Assembly (NCBI RefSeq): GCF_014652875.1
Contig: NZ_BMZQ01000005.1
Location: 1 to 64,000, forward strand
Origin: Tianweitania populi
Lineage (GTDB): Bacteria > Pseudomonadota > Alphaproteobacteria > Rhizobiales > Rhizobiaceae
Reading direction: 5' to 3'
DNA length: 64,000 nucleotides
Under the pieces are notes generated by a model. It saw only the letters and a program-made list of their open reading frames with translations, was not told the origin of the DNA and searched no databases. Positions within the stretch are counted from its first letter, which is position 1. Every line of letters begins with the position of its first letter. The position numbers were made by a program, and so were the translations under genes. Shown piece by piece: positions 8,243-16,257 of this stretch.

Positions 8243-9157
8243 TTACAACCCGTTGTCGCGCAGCTTGCCGTCGAGGAATTTCTTGGCGCGCGGCACGTCG
8301 TCTTCCGATAGGTGCTCAATGATCATCGGGATGTTGGGGTGCTTTTCGGCGAGGCGCTGGAGGTAGAGGTCGTAGTTCAGCGAACCGAGACCCGGTGCCG
8401 GCAGTTCGATCTCGCCAACGCCGCGGAAAGTATGGCTTTCGGACGCCGTCTCATCTCCGATATCGGCGTGCTTTTCGGACTTGTCGTCGCCTGAACGCTT
8501 CACGTCCTTGGCGTGGGCAATCTTGATCTTGTCCGTGAGCGTGTCGAAGACCTGATTGAGGATCTGGTCCATCTTGTCGATGTTGTGGGTCTCGAAATAG
8601 TTGGTTGGATCCATCAGCAGACCCAGGCCGGGATGGTCGACCTGCGCGAACATCTTCACGGTTTCTTCCACCGAACCGACTACGTTGTTCACATAGGTTT
8701 CGAGCAGGAACACCGAACCGTGGTCGTAAGCAGTCTGGGCGAGGTCGGAGATCACCTTGCGGCATTCCTCAAAGCCCTCTTCCGTCTTGTTCTTCTCGTG
8801 GTGAACCCAGTCGGAATCGGTGTTGTAGGTGCCGGTTTCCGAGATAACGTAAGGCGTGCCGAAGTGGCGGGCGTTGCGGATGATCTCCTTGAGATAGCCG
8901 ACGCGCTTTTCGCGCTCGCTCTTATCGGGATGGATGATGTTGGTATAGGCGGAGATGCAGGAGATCGGCAGGTGATGGTCGCGGAACGTGTCGCGCACCT
9001 TCTTTGCCTTCTCGGTCGTGATCTGGCCGGCCGAGAGATCGACATCCTTGAAATGCAGGTCGAGCTGGACCGTGTTGAAGTCCAACGCCCTGATTTTCTT
9101 GGCCGTTTCTTCAAGGCCGTACGGGAAATAGCCCGTGAAAATGCCGGCTTGCATCAT
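8243..9157 (-). CDS. mocC: MocC-like TIM-barrel sugar isomerase/epimerase
   Basis: Xylose-isomerase-like TIM barrel of 304 residues, a family that uses one divalent metal. The metal ligands appear as Glu153 (LLETYV), Asp183 (LMDPTN), His215 (IKIAHAKD) and Glu281 (MIIEHL). Rhizobial MocC belongs to this family and resembles IolE/IolH-type inositol enzymes; it acts after MocA in rhizopine breakdown. Two adjacent ATG codons (9157, 9154) could start it. It is 22 bases downstream of mocA and 23 bases upstream of the binding-protein gene, so it is cotranscribed. The family is certain; the MocC name depends on the neighbours. Confidence 0.85.
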   Translation of the reverse strand: MMQAGIFTGYFPYGLEETAKKIRALDFNTVQLDLHFKDVDLSAGQITTEKAKKVRDTFRDHHLPISCISAYTNIIHPDKSEREKRVGYLKEIIRNARHFGTPYVISETGTYNTDSDWVHHEKNKTEEGFEECRKVISDLAQTAYDHGSVFLLETYVNNVVGSVEETVKMFAQVDHPGLGLLMDPTNYFETHNIDKMDQILNQVFDTLTDKIKIAHAKDVKRSGDDKSEKHADIGDETASESHTFRGVGEIELPAPGLGSLNYDLYLQRLAEKHPNIPMIIEHLSEDDVPRAKKFLDGKLRDNGL

Positions 9158-9179
9158 GATTGTAATCCTCCCTGGATCT

Positions 9180-10262
9180 TCAATGCGTCGGTATTTCGGA
9201 AAGCTTGACCGTGCGCTCCTCCGTGATCGAGCGGTAACCCGCCTCGATCAGCGCCATGGTCTCGACATTGTCGGCAACGGACAAAGCGGGTGCTTCGCCG
9301 GTTTTGATGGCATGCTGCAACTGCTCCATGACGCCGATAAAGGCATGCGGGAACCACATCGTGTCCCAGGTCGGCGTCACCCACTCGCCCCCGGTCGTCT
9401 CGGTCGACGCATAGGTCAGCGTGGAGGCCGCACCGGTTGGCCAGCCGATCGTGCCCTTGGCGACACCCTTCGTACCGTCGACCCGCCAGTTGATGTGCTG
9501 GTCGTCTTTATAACCATCCTGCCGCGGACCAGACCACACATCCTCCAGCGAGACGGCCAAAGCGCCGGATGCAAAGCGCAGGGTCGAGACGGTGATGCCG
9601 TCGGAATGCTCGAATGTCGTGCGTGGGTCTTTGCGTGTTTGCGTTGTAATTTCAGTGGGTTGGCCGAGCAGGAAGCGCAGCACGTCGAGGTGGTGCACGC
9701 TCATGTTGGAGAGCGTCAGGCGGTCATAGTTTTCCAGGAACGGCTGCCAGTGCGGGATGGCGTGCATGTCGATCTGCGCGAAGACGATCTCGCCCAGCGC
9801 ACCGCTGTCGATAATCTGCTTCAGCACGCGCATGGATTGGTCGTAGCGCATGTTCTGGTTGACGGAGAGGATCTTGCCGGCAGCCTTTGCCTCGTCGCGC
9901 AGCTTGATCGCTTCTTCGAGCGAAAGGGCGAGCGGCTTCTGCGCCAGGATACCTTTGATGTGTTGTTGCTGCAGCGCTTTGCGGATCAGATCAGGCTGCT
10001 GATCCGGCGGATAAGCCAGGTCGATGATCTCGATGCTGGAATCTTCGATCAGGGCATCCGGCGTGTCGTGAACAGTCGTAATCTCCCAGCGCTCAGCCAC
10101 CTTCTGCGCATTGGCTTTGGTGCGAGAAGTGATGGCGGCAACGGTGAAGCCGGCTTGCTTGTAGGCGGCGAGATGGCACTCGGACATGATCATGCCGGCA
10201 CCAATTGCGCCGATCCGATAGTCTTTCGTCCGAACAGTCACATCCGGTTCAAACTGTGTCAC
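9180..10262 (-). CDS. mocA: MocA-like Gfo/Idh/MocA oxidoreductase
   Basis: NAD(P)-dependent dehydrogenase of about 360 residues with an N-terminal Rossmann fold (IGAIGAGMI) and the family LAQKPLALSLEEA motif in place of the usual EKP, then a C-terminal beta-sheet domain. In rhizobia, MocA oxidises the inositol-like ring of scyllo-inosamine. Two starts are plausible: GTG 10262 with a strong AAGGGAG 7 bases upstream (chosen), or ATG 10304 with a shorter GAGG. It is the first gene of the leftward operon mocA, mocC, ABC transporter, DUF4432, and is divergent from the LacI-type regulator. Confidence 0.87.
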   Translation of the reverse strand: MTQFEPDVTVRTKDYRIGAIGAGMIMSECHLAAYKQAGFTVAAITSRTKANAQKVAERWEITTVHDTPDALIEDSSIEIIDLAYPPDQQPDLIRKALQQQHIKGILAQKPLALSLEEAIKLRDEAKAAGKILSVNQNMRYDQSMRVLKQIIDSGALGEIVFAQIDMHAIPHWQPFLENYDRLTLSNMSVHHLDVLRFLLGQPTEITTQTRKDPRTTFEHSDGITVSTLRFASGALAVSLEDVWSGPRQDGYKDDQHINWRVDGTKGVAKGTIGWPTGAASTLTYASTETTGGEWVTPTWDTMWFPHAFIGVMEQLQHAIKTGEAPALSVADNVETMALIEAGYRSITEERTVKLSEIPTH

Positions 10263-10706
10263 GGACAAACTCCCTTCCCGCTTCAAACTGGCTGCATCAC
10301 CCATGACGCCTCACGCGGATTGCGCGTTTAACAGCGCAGAACGGGCAAATGGCAGCGCGCTTTGGGCGTCTTTCAGCAATATGGTGGAAGGAAATGGATG
10401 GCTAACAAACGTGCGGCGGCACGACTTCGCGGATCCGAAGGCAATGCCCCGGAGAACGCAATGGGTCAGACATGAGGTTCCTCCCTCAAACCGGCTCCTC
10501 AACCGATCCGCGATAATACTGACTTGCGATCGCTTCCGCTGTCAACATCATTTATAAGCATAAAACATCATTTTCAGTCAGACGACTTTTGCAGCTGTTT
10601 GATCGTCGATTTAAGGCTTGGTGTAAAAACCGTCGTGCTTGCGTTGCGATTACCAAGCGTTCATCAAATCCCATCGACAGGCCGCCACTTCGATACGATT
10701 CGCGGT
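10263..10706. promoter_or_regulatory. mocA / LacI-regulator divergent control region
   Basis: About 440 bases without a long gene. On the minus strand a TTGACA (10545-10540) is the best -35 for mocA, followed by an AT-rich GTATTAT stretch. AACATCATTT occurs twice in the same direction, at 10544-10553 and 10564-10573, exactly 20 bases apart and abutting that -35. A loose inverted repeat TGCGC-N8-GCGCA lies near 10320-10337. A 23-codon open frame with a strong ribosome site is at 10473-10402. The long distance to mocA implies a leader of some 250 bases. Confidence 0.5.
10402..10473 (-). CDS. possible 23-residue leader peptide or gene remnant upstream of mocA
   Basis: ATG 10473 follows an unusually good ribosome site (GGGAGG 6 bases upstream) and opens a frame of 23 codons ending in TAG at 10402. 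The peptide (MSDPLRSPGH...) has no recognisable motif. It lies in the predicted 5' leader of mocA on the same strand. It may be a translated leader, or the surviving start of a gene whose body was lost. Nothing else supports expression. Confidence 0.25.
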   Translation of the reverse strand: MSDPLRSPGHCLRIREVVPPHVC

Positions 10707-11765
10707 ATGAACGAGCCTGCAGGTTGGGGAGTGCTCTTGTTGCGCGCGACGTTGATCGATGTGGCCAGGGAAGCCGGCGTATCACCGGCCACGGTCGACC
10801 GCGTCCTGAACAACCGCTCCGGCGTACGATCGCGCACCCGCCAGATCGTCTTGGAAACGGCACAACGCCTTGGCTATATCGGAGACGAGGACGCAACTTC
10901 GCCCGCTGTACCGCGCTCCGCCGAAGCGCTCAACCTGCATTTTGCCCTGCCGGCCGGCACGAACCCCTTCATGAAGGCCCTGCGCCTGGAACTCGAAACA
11001 CAGGCGAAAAGCCGGGCCGGCTTGACCGTCCATGTTGAAGCCATCGAGGGCTTCGATCCCGATGCGCTGGCGCGAACCCTTCACAGCCTCAATGGCAAGA
11101 CGCAGGGCGTCGGCGTGATTGCGCTCGATCACCCCACGGTGCGCGAAGCGATCCGCTCGCTGTCGGCCAGCGGGGTCAAGGTCGTGACCATTGCGTCCGA
11201 CATTCTCCATGTCCCACGCATCGCTTATGTCGGCATCGACAATCGCGCGGCGGGCAGGCTCGCAGGCTTTCTCGTGAAGCGCTTCGTCGGCAAGGGTGAG
11301 GCCAAGGTCGCGCTGTTTGCCGGCTCGCTGGCGTATCGCGGCCATGAAGAGCGCGAGATGGGCTTTCGCCACATCCTCAACGAGGAAGCGCAGAACCTCC
11401 ACATCGTCGAAATGCGGGAAATGCTGGATGACCGCGAGAAGGCCTATGCGGAAGCCTGCGCGCTGCTCGACCGCCACCCGGATCTGGCCGCGATCTACAA
11501 TGTCGGCGCGGGCAATACAGGTATCGCCAAGGCGCTGAAGGAACGCGGCCGCAGCGGCGACGTCATCTTCGTCGCCCATGATGTCACCGCCGGCACGCGC
11601 GAATTGCTGCTCGACGGCACGCTCGACGCGGTGATCGACCAGAACCCGCGCGTCGAAGCCCGCGAAGCCCTGAACATCCTCACCCACGCCATCCAGGGCA
11701 CGGCCTACGAAGGCCACCTGCCGCGCTTGCAGGTGATCTTCAAGGAGAACATTCCCGAGCAGTAA
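10707..11765 (+). CDS. LacI-family transcriptional regulator
   Basis: DNA-binding sensor of about 352 residues. The N-terminal LacI helix-turn-helix reads TLIDVAREAGVSPATVDRVLN (the Asp before Arg is typical of the ribose/cyclitol subgroup), and a type I periplasmic-binding-like domain follows that would bind an inducer. ATG 10707 was chosen; in-frame GTG 10731 or TTG 10737 just after a GGGGA site are alternatives. It is divergent from mocA and probably controls both moc operons. Classical moc loci use the GntR/aminotransferase-type MocR instead, so this is a different regulator. Its stop lies only 3 bases from the stop of the convergent FMN dehydrogenase gene. Confidence 0.88.
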   Translation: MNEPAGWGVLLLRATLIDVAREAGVSPATVDRVLNNRSGVRSRTRQIVLETAQRLGYIGDEDATSPAVPRSAEALNLHFALPAGTNPFMKALRLELETQAKSRAGLTVHVEAIEGFDPDALARTLHSLNGKTQGVGVIALDHPTVREAIRSLSASGVKVVTIASDILHVPRIAYVGIDNRAAGRLAGFLVKRFVGKGEAKVALFAGSLAYRGHEEREMGFRHILNEEAQNLHIVEMREMLDDREKAYAEACALLDRHPDLAAIYNVGAGNTGIAKALKERGRSGDVIFVAHDVTAGTRELLLDGTLDAVIDQNPRVEAREALNILTHAIQGTAYEGHLPRLQVIFKENIPEQ

Positions 11766-11768
11766 GGT

Positions 11769-12866
11769 TCAGCGCTGAACCAGCACGTCGCGGTTCAGTT
11801 CGGCCGGCGACGAGCAGCCGAGATGGCCGAGCGTCGTCCAGAACTCGCGCTTCAGCAGTTCCAGTGTGCGGCGCACGCCATATTCCCCATCGGCAGCAAG
11901 GCCGAGCGCGATGAGGCGGCCGAGCGCTACGGCATTTGCGCCGAGCGCCAAGGCGGTCGCGATGTCGCTGCCGCGGCGGATGCCGGAATCTAGGATAATC
12001 GGCATATCAGGCCCGGCCGCTTCGCGCACGGCCGGCAAAACGTCGATCGTGGTCGGCGTCCGGTCGATGGTGCGCGCGCCGTAGTTCGAGACGTAAAGCG
12101 CGACGGCACCGGCATCGATCGAAGCCTTAGCATCGCGCACGCTCATCACGCCCTTGATCATGCAGGGCAGCGGCGATTTGGCGATGACGCGCGCGGCCTG
12201 TTCCCAGGTCCAGCGCGGTTGCGTGAAGTCGAGCAGCTCGCGCAGCATGGCGGGGTCGGACTTGCCCTCGCCGAAGTTCGACGGCGCTTTTTCGCCGCGC
12301 ACGCTGAAGCGGTCTTCCATCATGCGCTCGCGCCATTGCCGGATCGGCGAATATGTGACGCAGATATATCGGTAGCCGGCATCCTTGGCGCGCGCGATCA
12401 TGTCGAGCACCGCGCCTTCGTCGCCGGCAAAGGTCATCTGGAACACGGAAGCGACCGATGAGGCCGCCGCCACCTCTTCCAGAGAATGGAAGGCGGCAAC
12501 CGGCACCATCTGGCTGATGCCGACGGCTTTCGCCGCACGGCCGATCGCCAGATGCGCATCCGGATGAAAAACGGATTCTCCGCCGCCAAAAGGTGCGATG
12601 AAGGCGGGGAAGCTGAGATCGAGGTCGAGGACGCGCGTATCCGTGCGCGGATTGCTGACGCCGGTGAACAAAGGCGCTTCGAACAGATGGCGGTCGAAGG
12701 CGGCCGTGTTTTCACGCAAGGTGACTTCGTCACCGGTGCCACACCACAGGTAGTTCCAATGAACGTCGGATAGATGCCGGCGGGCATCGGCATGGATGCC
12801 TTTCAGCGTGACGTATTTTTCGGACGTCACATAACGATCGTCCATGTGGTTCGGCTGCCTGGTCAT
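11769..12866 (-). CDS. FMN-dependent alpha-hydroxy-acid dehydrogenase family protein, altered active site
   Basis: TIM-barrel flavoprotein of 365 residues in the lactate dehydrogenase / glycolate oxidase family. The FMN phosphate-binding DSGIRRGSD and ALGRLI motifs and the flavin-contacting Lys (IKGV, 238) are present. The invariant SNHGGRQLD motif, whose His is the catalytic base, reads SNYGARTID here (Tyr262, Arg265). Classical hydroxy-acid oxidation is therefore doubtful. ATG 12866 follows GGGAGGGCGG. It is the last gene of a leftward cluster with RidA, a DadA-like oxidase and an orphan binding protein. It may act on an unusual substrate, or do non-oxidative flavin chemistry. Confidence 0.82.
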   Translation of the reverse strand: MTRQPNHMDDRYVTSEKYVTLKGIHADARRHLSDVHWNYLWCGTGDEVTLRENTAAFDRHLFEAPLFTGVSNPRTDTRVLDLDLSFPAFIAPFGGGESVFHPDAHLAIGRAAKAVGISQMVPVAAFHSLEEVAAASSVASVFQMTFAGDEGAVLDMIARAKDAGYRYICVTYSPIRQWRERMMEDRFSVRGEKAPSNFGEGKSDPAMLRELLDFTQPRWTWEQAARVIAKSPLPCMIKGVMSVRDAKASIDAGAVALYVSNYGARTIDRTPTTIDVLPAVREAAGPDMPIILDSGIRRGSDIATALALGANAVALGRLIALGLAADGEYGVRRTLELLKREFWTTLGHLGCSSPAELNRDVLVQR

Positions 12867-12892
12867 GCCCGCCCTCCCTCGATCTGTCGGCT

Positions 12893-13243
12893 TTAGTCCT
12901 TAGCGGCGATCACGACGATCTCGATCAGCCGCTTGGGATCACCGAGATCCGCGCCGCCGATCGTGGCGCGCGAGGGCAAGTCGGCTTCATCGAGCCATTC
13001 CATCCAGGCTTCGTTCATTTCCTCCTTGCGTGACATATCGCTGAGATAGATGCGCGCCGACAGGAGCTTGGTCTTGTCGGAGCCGAGCTCCTTTAGGAGC
13101 GCCTCGATCTTGGCGCAGGTTTCGCGTGTCTGCTCCTTCATGCCGCCGTTAAGATCGGAGGCGGCGTGGCCGGCAAGGTAAAGCACGCCATTGTGCTCGA
13201 CGGCGCCATAAAGGGTACGGGCCTTGCGGTGACGGGTAATCAT
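12893..13243 (-). CDS. RidA/YjgF/UK114-family enamine/imine deaminase
   Basis: Small trimeric cytoplasmic protein of 116 residues. RidA proteins hydrolyse reactive enamine/imine intermediates released by amino-acid oxidases and PLP enzymes. The fold signature is visible (YLAGHAASDL, a central ETCAKIEALLKELG helix, SARIYLSD, and RATIGGADLGDPKRLIEI at the end). The usual C-terminal substrate Arg is here in a shifted context (SRATIG). ATG 13243 starts the conserved part. Its place directly after the DadA-like oxidase fits a role in clearing the imine product of that enzyme. Confidence 0.88.
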   Translation of the reverse strand: MITRHRKARTLYGAVEHNGVLYLAGHAASDLNGGMKEQTRETCAKIEALLKELGSDKTKLLSARIYLSDMSRKEEMNEAWMEWLDEADLPSRATIGGADLGDPKRLIEIVVIAAKD

Positions 13244-13334
13244 GGATGGTTCCTTCTTGTTTGAATGCAGGGAGCCGCTCACCGGCACGGGGGTTTGTGC
13301 CGGCTCGAACGATGGTGATGGGTTTGGTTTTGGT

Positions 13335-14444
13335 TCAGGCGCGGCCCTGCGGAGCGTAGGCGTCCAGCGAGGCGGACAGGTTTTTGCCGGCAACCAGATC
13401 GGCCAGGCACTTGCCGGCAAACGGTCCGACGGTGAGGCCGGACGCGCCGAGGCCGTTGCCGACCGTCAGGCCTTGGATGCCCGGCACACGGCCGAGGATC
13501 GGGCGGATCGTCGGTGCCGCCGGCCGGAAGCCAATGCGCGTTTCGATGTGGGTTGCGTTGGCCAGACCCGGCGCGATCTTCAGGCCGGCCGACAGAACCT
13601 CATGCTCGCCGGCGGCCGTGACGCGATAATCGAAGCCGGAACTGTCTTCGCGCGTCGCGCCGATCACCACACGGGAATCGTCAAAGGACAGCATGTAATG
13701 GCTGCCCATCGGCAGGATCACCGGCCATTTGGCGGTGGCAACGCCGGGCAGCGACAGATGCACGATCTGCCCTTTTTGCGGCTGCACCGGGTGGTGAAGC
13801 CCAAGCGGCTGCAGGATGCGCGACGCCCAGGCGCCGGCCGTGACGATGATCTCGTCGGCTTCGATCACCTCGCCGCTGCTGCCAATGCAGACCGGCTTGT
13901 CATCTTTCATGGCGAGCGTGACATTGTCGCGCCGGAAGGTGGCGCCGAGCGATACAGCAGCACGCAGCATGGCGGCCGCCAGCAGCCTCGCATCGACGCG
14001 CGCCGCACCGGAGATATGGATCGCCGGCATGTCCTCGCGCAGCGGCGGAAAAAGCTTGCGCGCTTCTTCCGGCGTCAGTTTGGAGATGGTGCCGGCTTCC
14101 GGCACATCCTTCGTACGGCGCAGAACGCGTTCTTCCGCAGCATCGAACTCGGCTTCCTCTTCGGCCACCACAAGGGCGCCGACCTTGCCGTAGCCTATGC
14201 TGGTTTCGCCGCGCTCCTTCAGGCCTTCGATCAGCGTGTCGTAATAGCGAGCGCCGGCCGCATACATCTCATACCATTGCGGCTCGTCGGCCTTAGTCGC
14301 CCAGGGGCAAACAATGCCCGCACCGGCGAGCGTCGCCTTGCCCTGATGTTCCTCATCAACGATCTCGACCTCCGCGCCCAGCTGCGCGAGATGGTAGGCC
14401 GTGCTGGCGCCGAGCATTCCGGCGCCGATAATCAGAACGCGCAT
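13335..14444 (-). CDS. DadA-like FAD-dependent amino-acid/amine oxidoreductase
   Basis: Flavoprotein of about 369 residues in the DAO family. It has an N-terminal FAD motif IIGAGMLGASTAYHL, a GAGIVCPWA loop as in D-amino-acid dehydrogenases, the TAGAWASRIL motif, and a C-terminal IGFRPAAPTIRPILG segment followed by a second flavin contact (GNGLGASGLTVGP). It would oxidise a D-amino acid or secondary amine to an imine, then handled by RidA. ATG 14444, 6 bases after AAGGGG, was preferred to ATG 14450. It lies between RidA and the family 5 binding-protein gene on the same strand. The substrate is unknown. Confidence 0.85.
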   Translation of the reverse strand: MRVLIIGAGMLGASTAYHLAQLGAEVEIVDEEHQGKATLAGAGIVCPWATKADEPQWYEMYAAGARYYDTLIEGLKERGETSIGYGKVGALVVAEEEAEFDAAEERVLRRTKDVPEAGTISKLTPEEARKLFPPLREDMPAIHISGAARVDARLLAAAMLRAAVSLGATFRRDNVTLAMKDDKPVCIGSSGEVIEADEIIVTAGAWASRILQPLGLHHPVQPQKGQIVHLSLPGVATAKWPVILPMGSHYMLSFDDSRVVIGATREDSSGFDYRVTAAGEHEVLSAGLKIAPGLANATHIETRIGFRPAAPTIRPILGRVPGIQGLTVGNGLGASGLTVGPFAGKCLADLVAGKNLSASLDAYAPQGRA

Positions 14445-14515
14445 GCGCATCCCCTTCTTCTTCTGCCGCCCCGGCGCGCTACCCGCGCCGAAGCCCTGTT
14501 TCGTGGATGATCGGT

Positions 14516-16117
14516 TTATTCGACGCTGACGCCGGACAGGCGGTTCGCGCCGAAGATCGCCGGCACGAAGCCCTTCACCGACTTGTTCACGGCGGTGATC
14601 GTGTCGGCGCCGCCGAGGATCACGGCCGGTACTTCGGCGTGGAACACATCCTGCGCCTCCCGATAAAGCTTTTCGCGCTCGGCCTGATCGGTGATCTCGC
14701 CAGCCTTCTTCATCAGCGCATTGAACGCGTCATTGCACCACGCGCCGATGTTCGACGGGCTCGGCTTGCCGGTGGAATCGCAGCCGAAATAGTTGTTCGG
14801 GATCTGGCTTGGATCGGGGAAATCATAGATGCCGCCGAACATGCCGACCTGCGCTTCGCCTTGGCGCGAACGGGTGATGTATTCTGACCATTCATAGGAA
14901 ATGATCTCGGCCTTGACGCCAATCGCCGCCCAATCCGCCTGGATGAACTCGGCCGCGCGGCGGCCGTGCGGCATGTAGGGCCGAGCCACCGGAATGGCCC
15001 AGAGCTGCGTCGAAAAACCATCGGGGTAGCCGGCTTCGGCGAGCAGCTTCTTGGCAAGTTCTGGATCGTAATCATAAGCGCCGAGATCGGCCGTGCCCCA
15101 CAGCGCCGGCGGCACAAGGGAGCCCGTCACCTTGCCCTTGCCGTCATAAACGACATCCACCAGCGGCTTCATGTTGATGGCATGCGCGAGGGCTTCGCGG
15201 ACCTTCTTGTCCTGAAACTCCTTCTGTTTGAAGTTGAAGGTGATGAAGCCGGAAGACGCAACAGGCGTCGGCACGGCATCCAGCGTGCCGCTGTCTTCGA
15301 TCTGCTTGAGATCTGTGAGGTTGGGGTAGAGCGCGATGTGGCATTCGCCCGCCAAGGCCCGTTGCAGGCGTACGGAGGCATCGGCGCTGATCGCCATCAC
15401 GACTGCATCGACCTTCGGGGTCCGCATGTCGTCGCCGATCGCCGCTCCCCAGGTTTCCGGGAACGCAGCCAAGCGCACGGCCGCGTCCTGCTGATAGGCT
15501 TCCAGCCGGAACGGACCAGTGCCTATTGGCTGGCGGTCGAACTGATCCTGCGCGCCGGCCTTCAAAAGCGTATCGGCATATTCGGCCGAAGTGATCGCCA
15601 GCGACTGGTGCGCCATGATGCCGATGAAGGGCGCGAGCGGTGCATCCAGCGTGAAGGCCACCGTGTGGTCGTCGATCTTCTCGACCTTTTCCAGCACGTC
15701 CGAAAGCTTGGTGTTGAAGGTGACAAAGGTGCCGCCGCCGACCTTGGCGTAAGGGTGATCGTCGCGCATCATGCGCTCGAAGGTGAACACGACATCATCG
15801 GCGTTGAAGTCACGGCTCGGCGTGAACTGGTCGTTGGCCTGCCACTTCACGCCCTGGCGCAGCTTGAACGTATAGGTCTTGGCGTCGTCCGAAACGCTCC
15901 AGCTTTCCGCCAGCGCCGGCTGGATCTCCGAGGAGCCCGCCTTCACGGAAACCAGATTGTCGTAGATCTGGCCAAGCACGGTCAGCGTCGTGCCGTTGCT
16001 CGACAGCTGTGGATTGAAGATCTCCGGCGCGCCTTCCAGGCACACGGACAGGTTGGCGGAATAGGCAGGCGCCGACATCAGCAGCGCGGCGGTGCAAAGG
16101 CCAAGAACGGTTCGCAT
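14516..16117 (-). CDS. family 5 extracellular solute-binding protein (peptide/opine type)
   Basis: Periplasmic binding protein of 533 residues with a signal peptide ending near AYSA (about residue 20) and the SBP_bac_5 pattern (EGAPEIFNPQLSS, LAESWSVSDDAKTYTFKLRQGVKW-type motif, YDYDPELAKKLLAEAGYPDGF-type motif). Such proteins feed DppBCDF-type importers of peptides, opines or amines. No permease or ATPase gene lies nearby, so it must borrow a transporter encoded elsewhere. It is the first gene of the leftward oxidase cluster and is divergent from a LysR regulator with a strong operator-like box between them. Confidence 0.9.
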   Translation of the reverse strand: MRTVLGLCTAALLMSAPAYSANLSVCLEGAPEIFNPQLSSNGTTLTVLGQIYDNLVSVKAGSSEIQPALAESWSVSDDAKTYTFKLRQGVKWQANDQFTPSRDFNADDVVFTFERMMRDDHPYAKVGGGTFVTFNTKLSDVLEKVEKIDDHTVAFTLDAPLAPFIGIMAHQSLAITSAEYADTLLKAGAQDQFDRQPIGTGPFRLEAYQQDAAVRLAAFPETWGAAIGDDMRTPKVDAVVMAISADASVRLQRALAGECHIALYPNLTDLKQIEDSGTLDAVPTPVASSGFITFNFKQKEFQDKKVREALAHAINMKPLVDVVYDGKGKVTGSLVPPALWGTADLGAYDYDPELAKKLLAEAGYPDGFSTQLWAIPVARPYMPHGRRAAEFIQADWAAIGVKAEIISYEWSEYITRSRQGEAQVGMFGGIYDFPDPSQIPNNYFGCDSTGKPSPSNIGAWCNDAFNALMKKAGEITDQAEREKLYREAQDVFHAEVPAVILGGADTITAVNKSVKGFVPAIFGANRLSGVSVE

Positions 16118-16219
16118 CGGCAGGTTCCCTTGATCGATCCCGCGCTCCCCCGTGAGGCGCAGGTTAGACGCATAGGGGAAATCCCCAAGGTATGATTGTC
16201 AAATAGCTTGTTCTCCCAT

Positions 16220-16242
16220 CAATATAACCAAAGCTCATATTG
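16220..16242 (+). promoter_or_regulatory. LysR-type operator (CAATAT-N11-ATATTG)
   Basis: A perfect 6-base inverted repeat, CAATAT at 16220-16225 and ATATTG at 16237-16242, with an 11-base spacer. This is the T-N11-A geometry of LysR boxes. It lies in the 140-base gap between the family 5 binding-protein gene and its divergent LysR gene, and overlaps an upstream ATG (16240). That overlap argues for the LysR start at 16258. Confidence 0.6.
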
Positions 16243-16257
16243 TGTTTGGATGACGCC

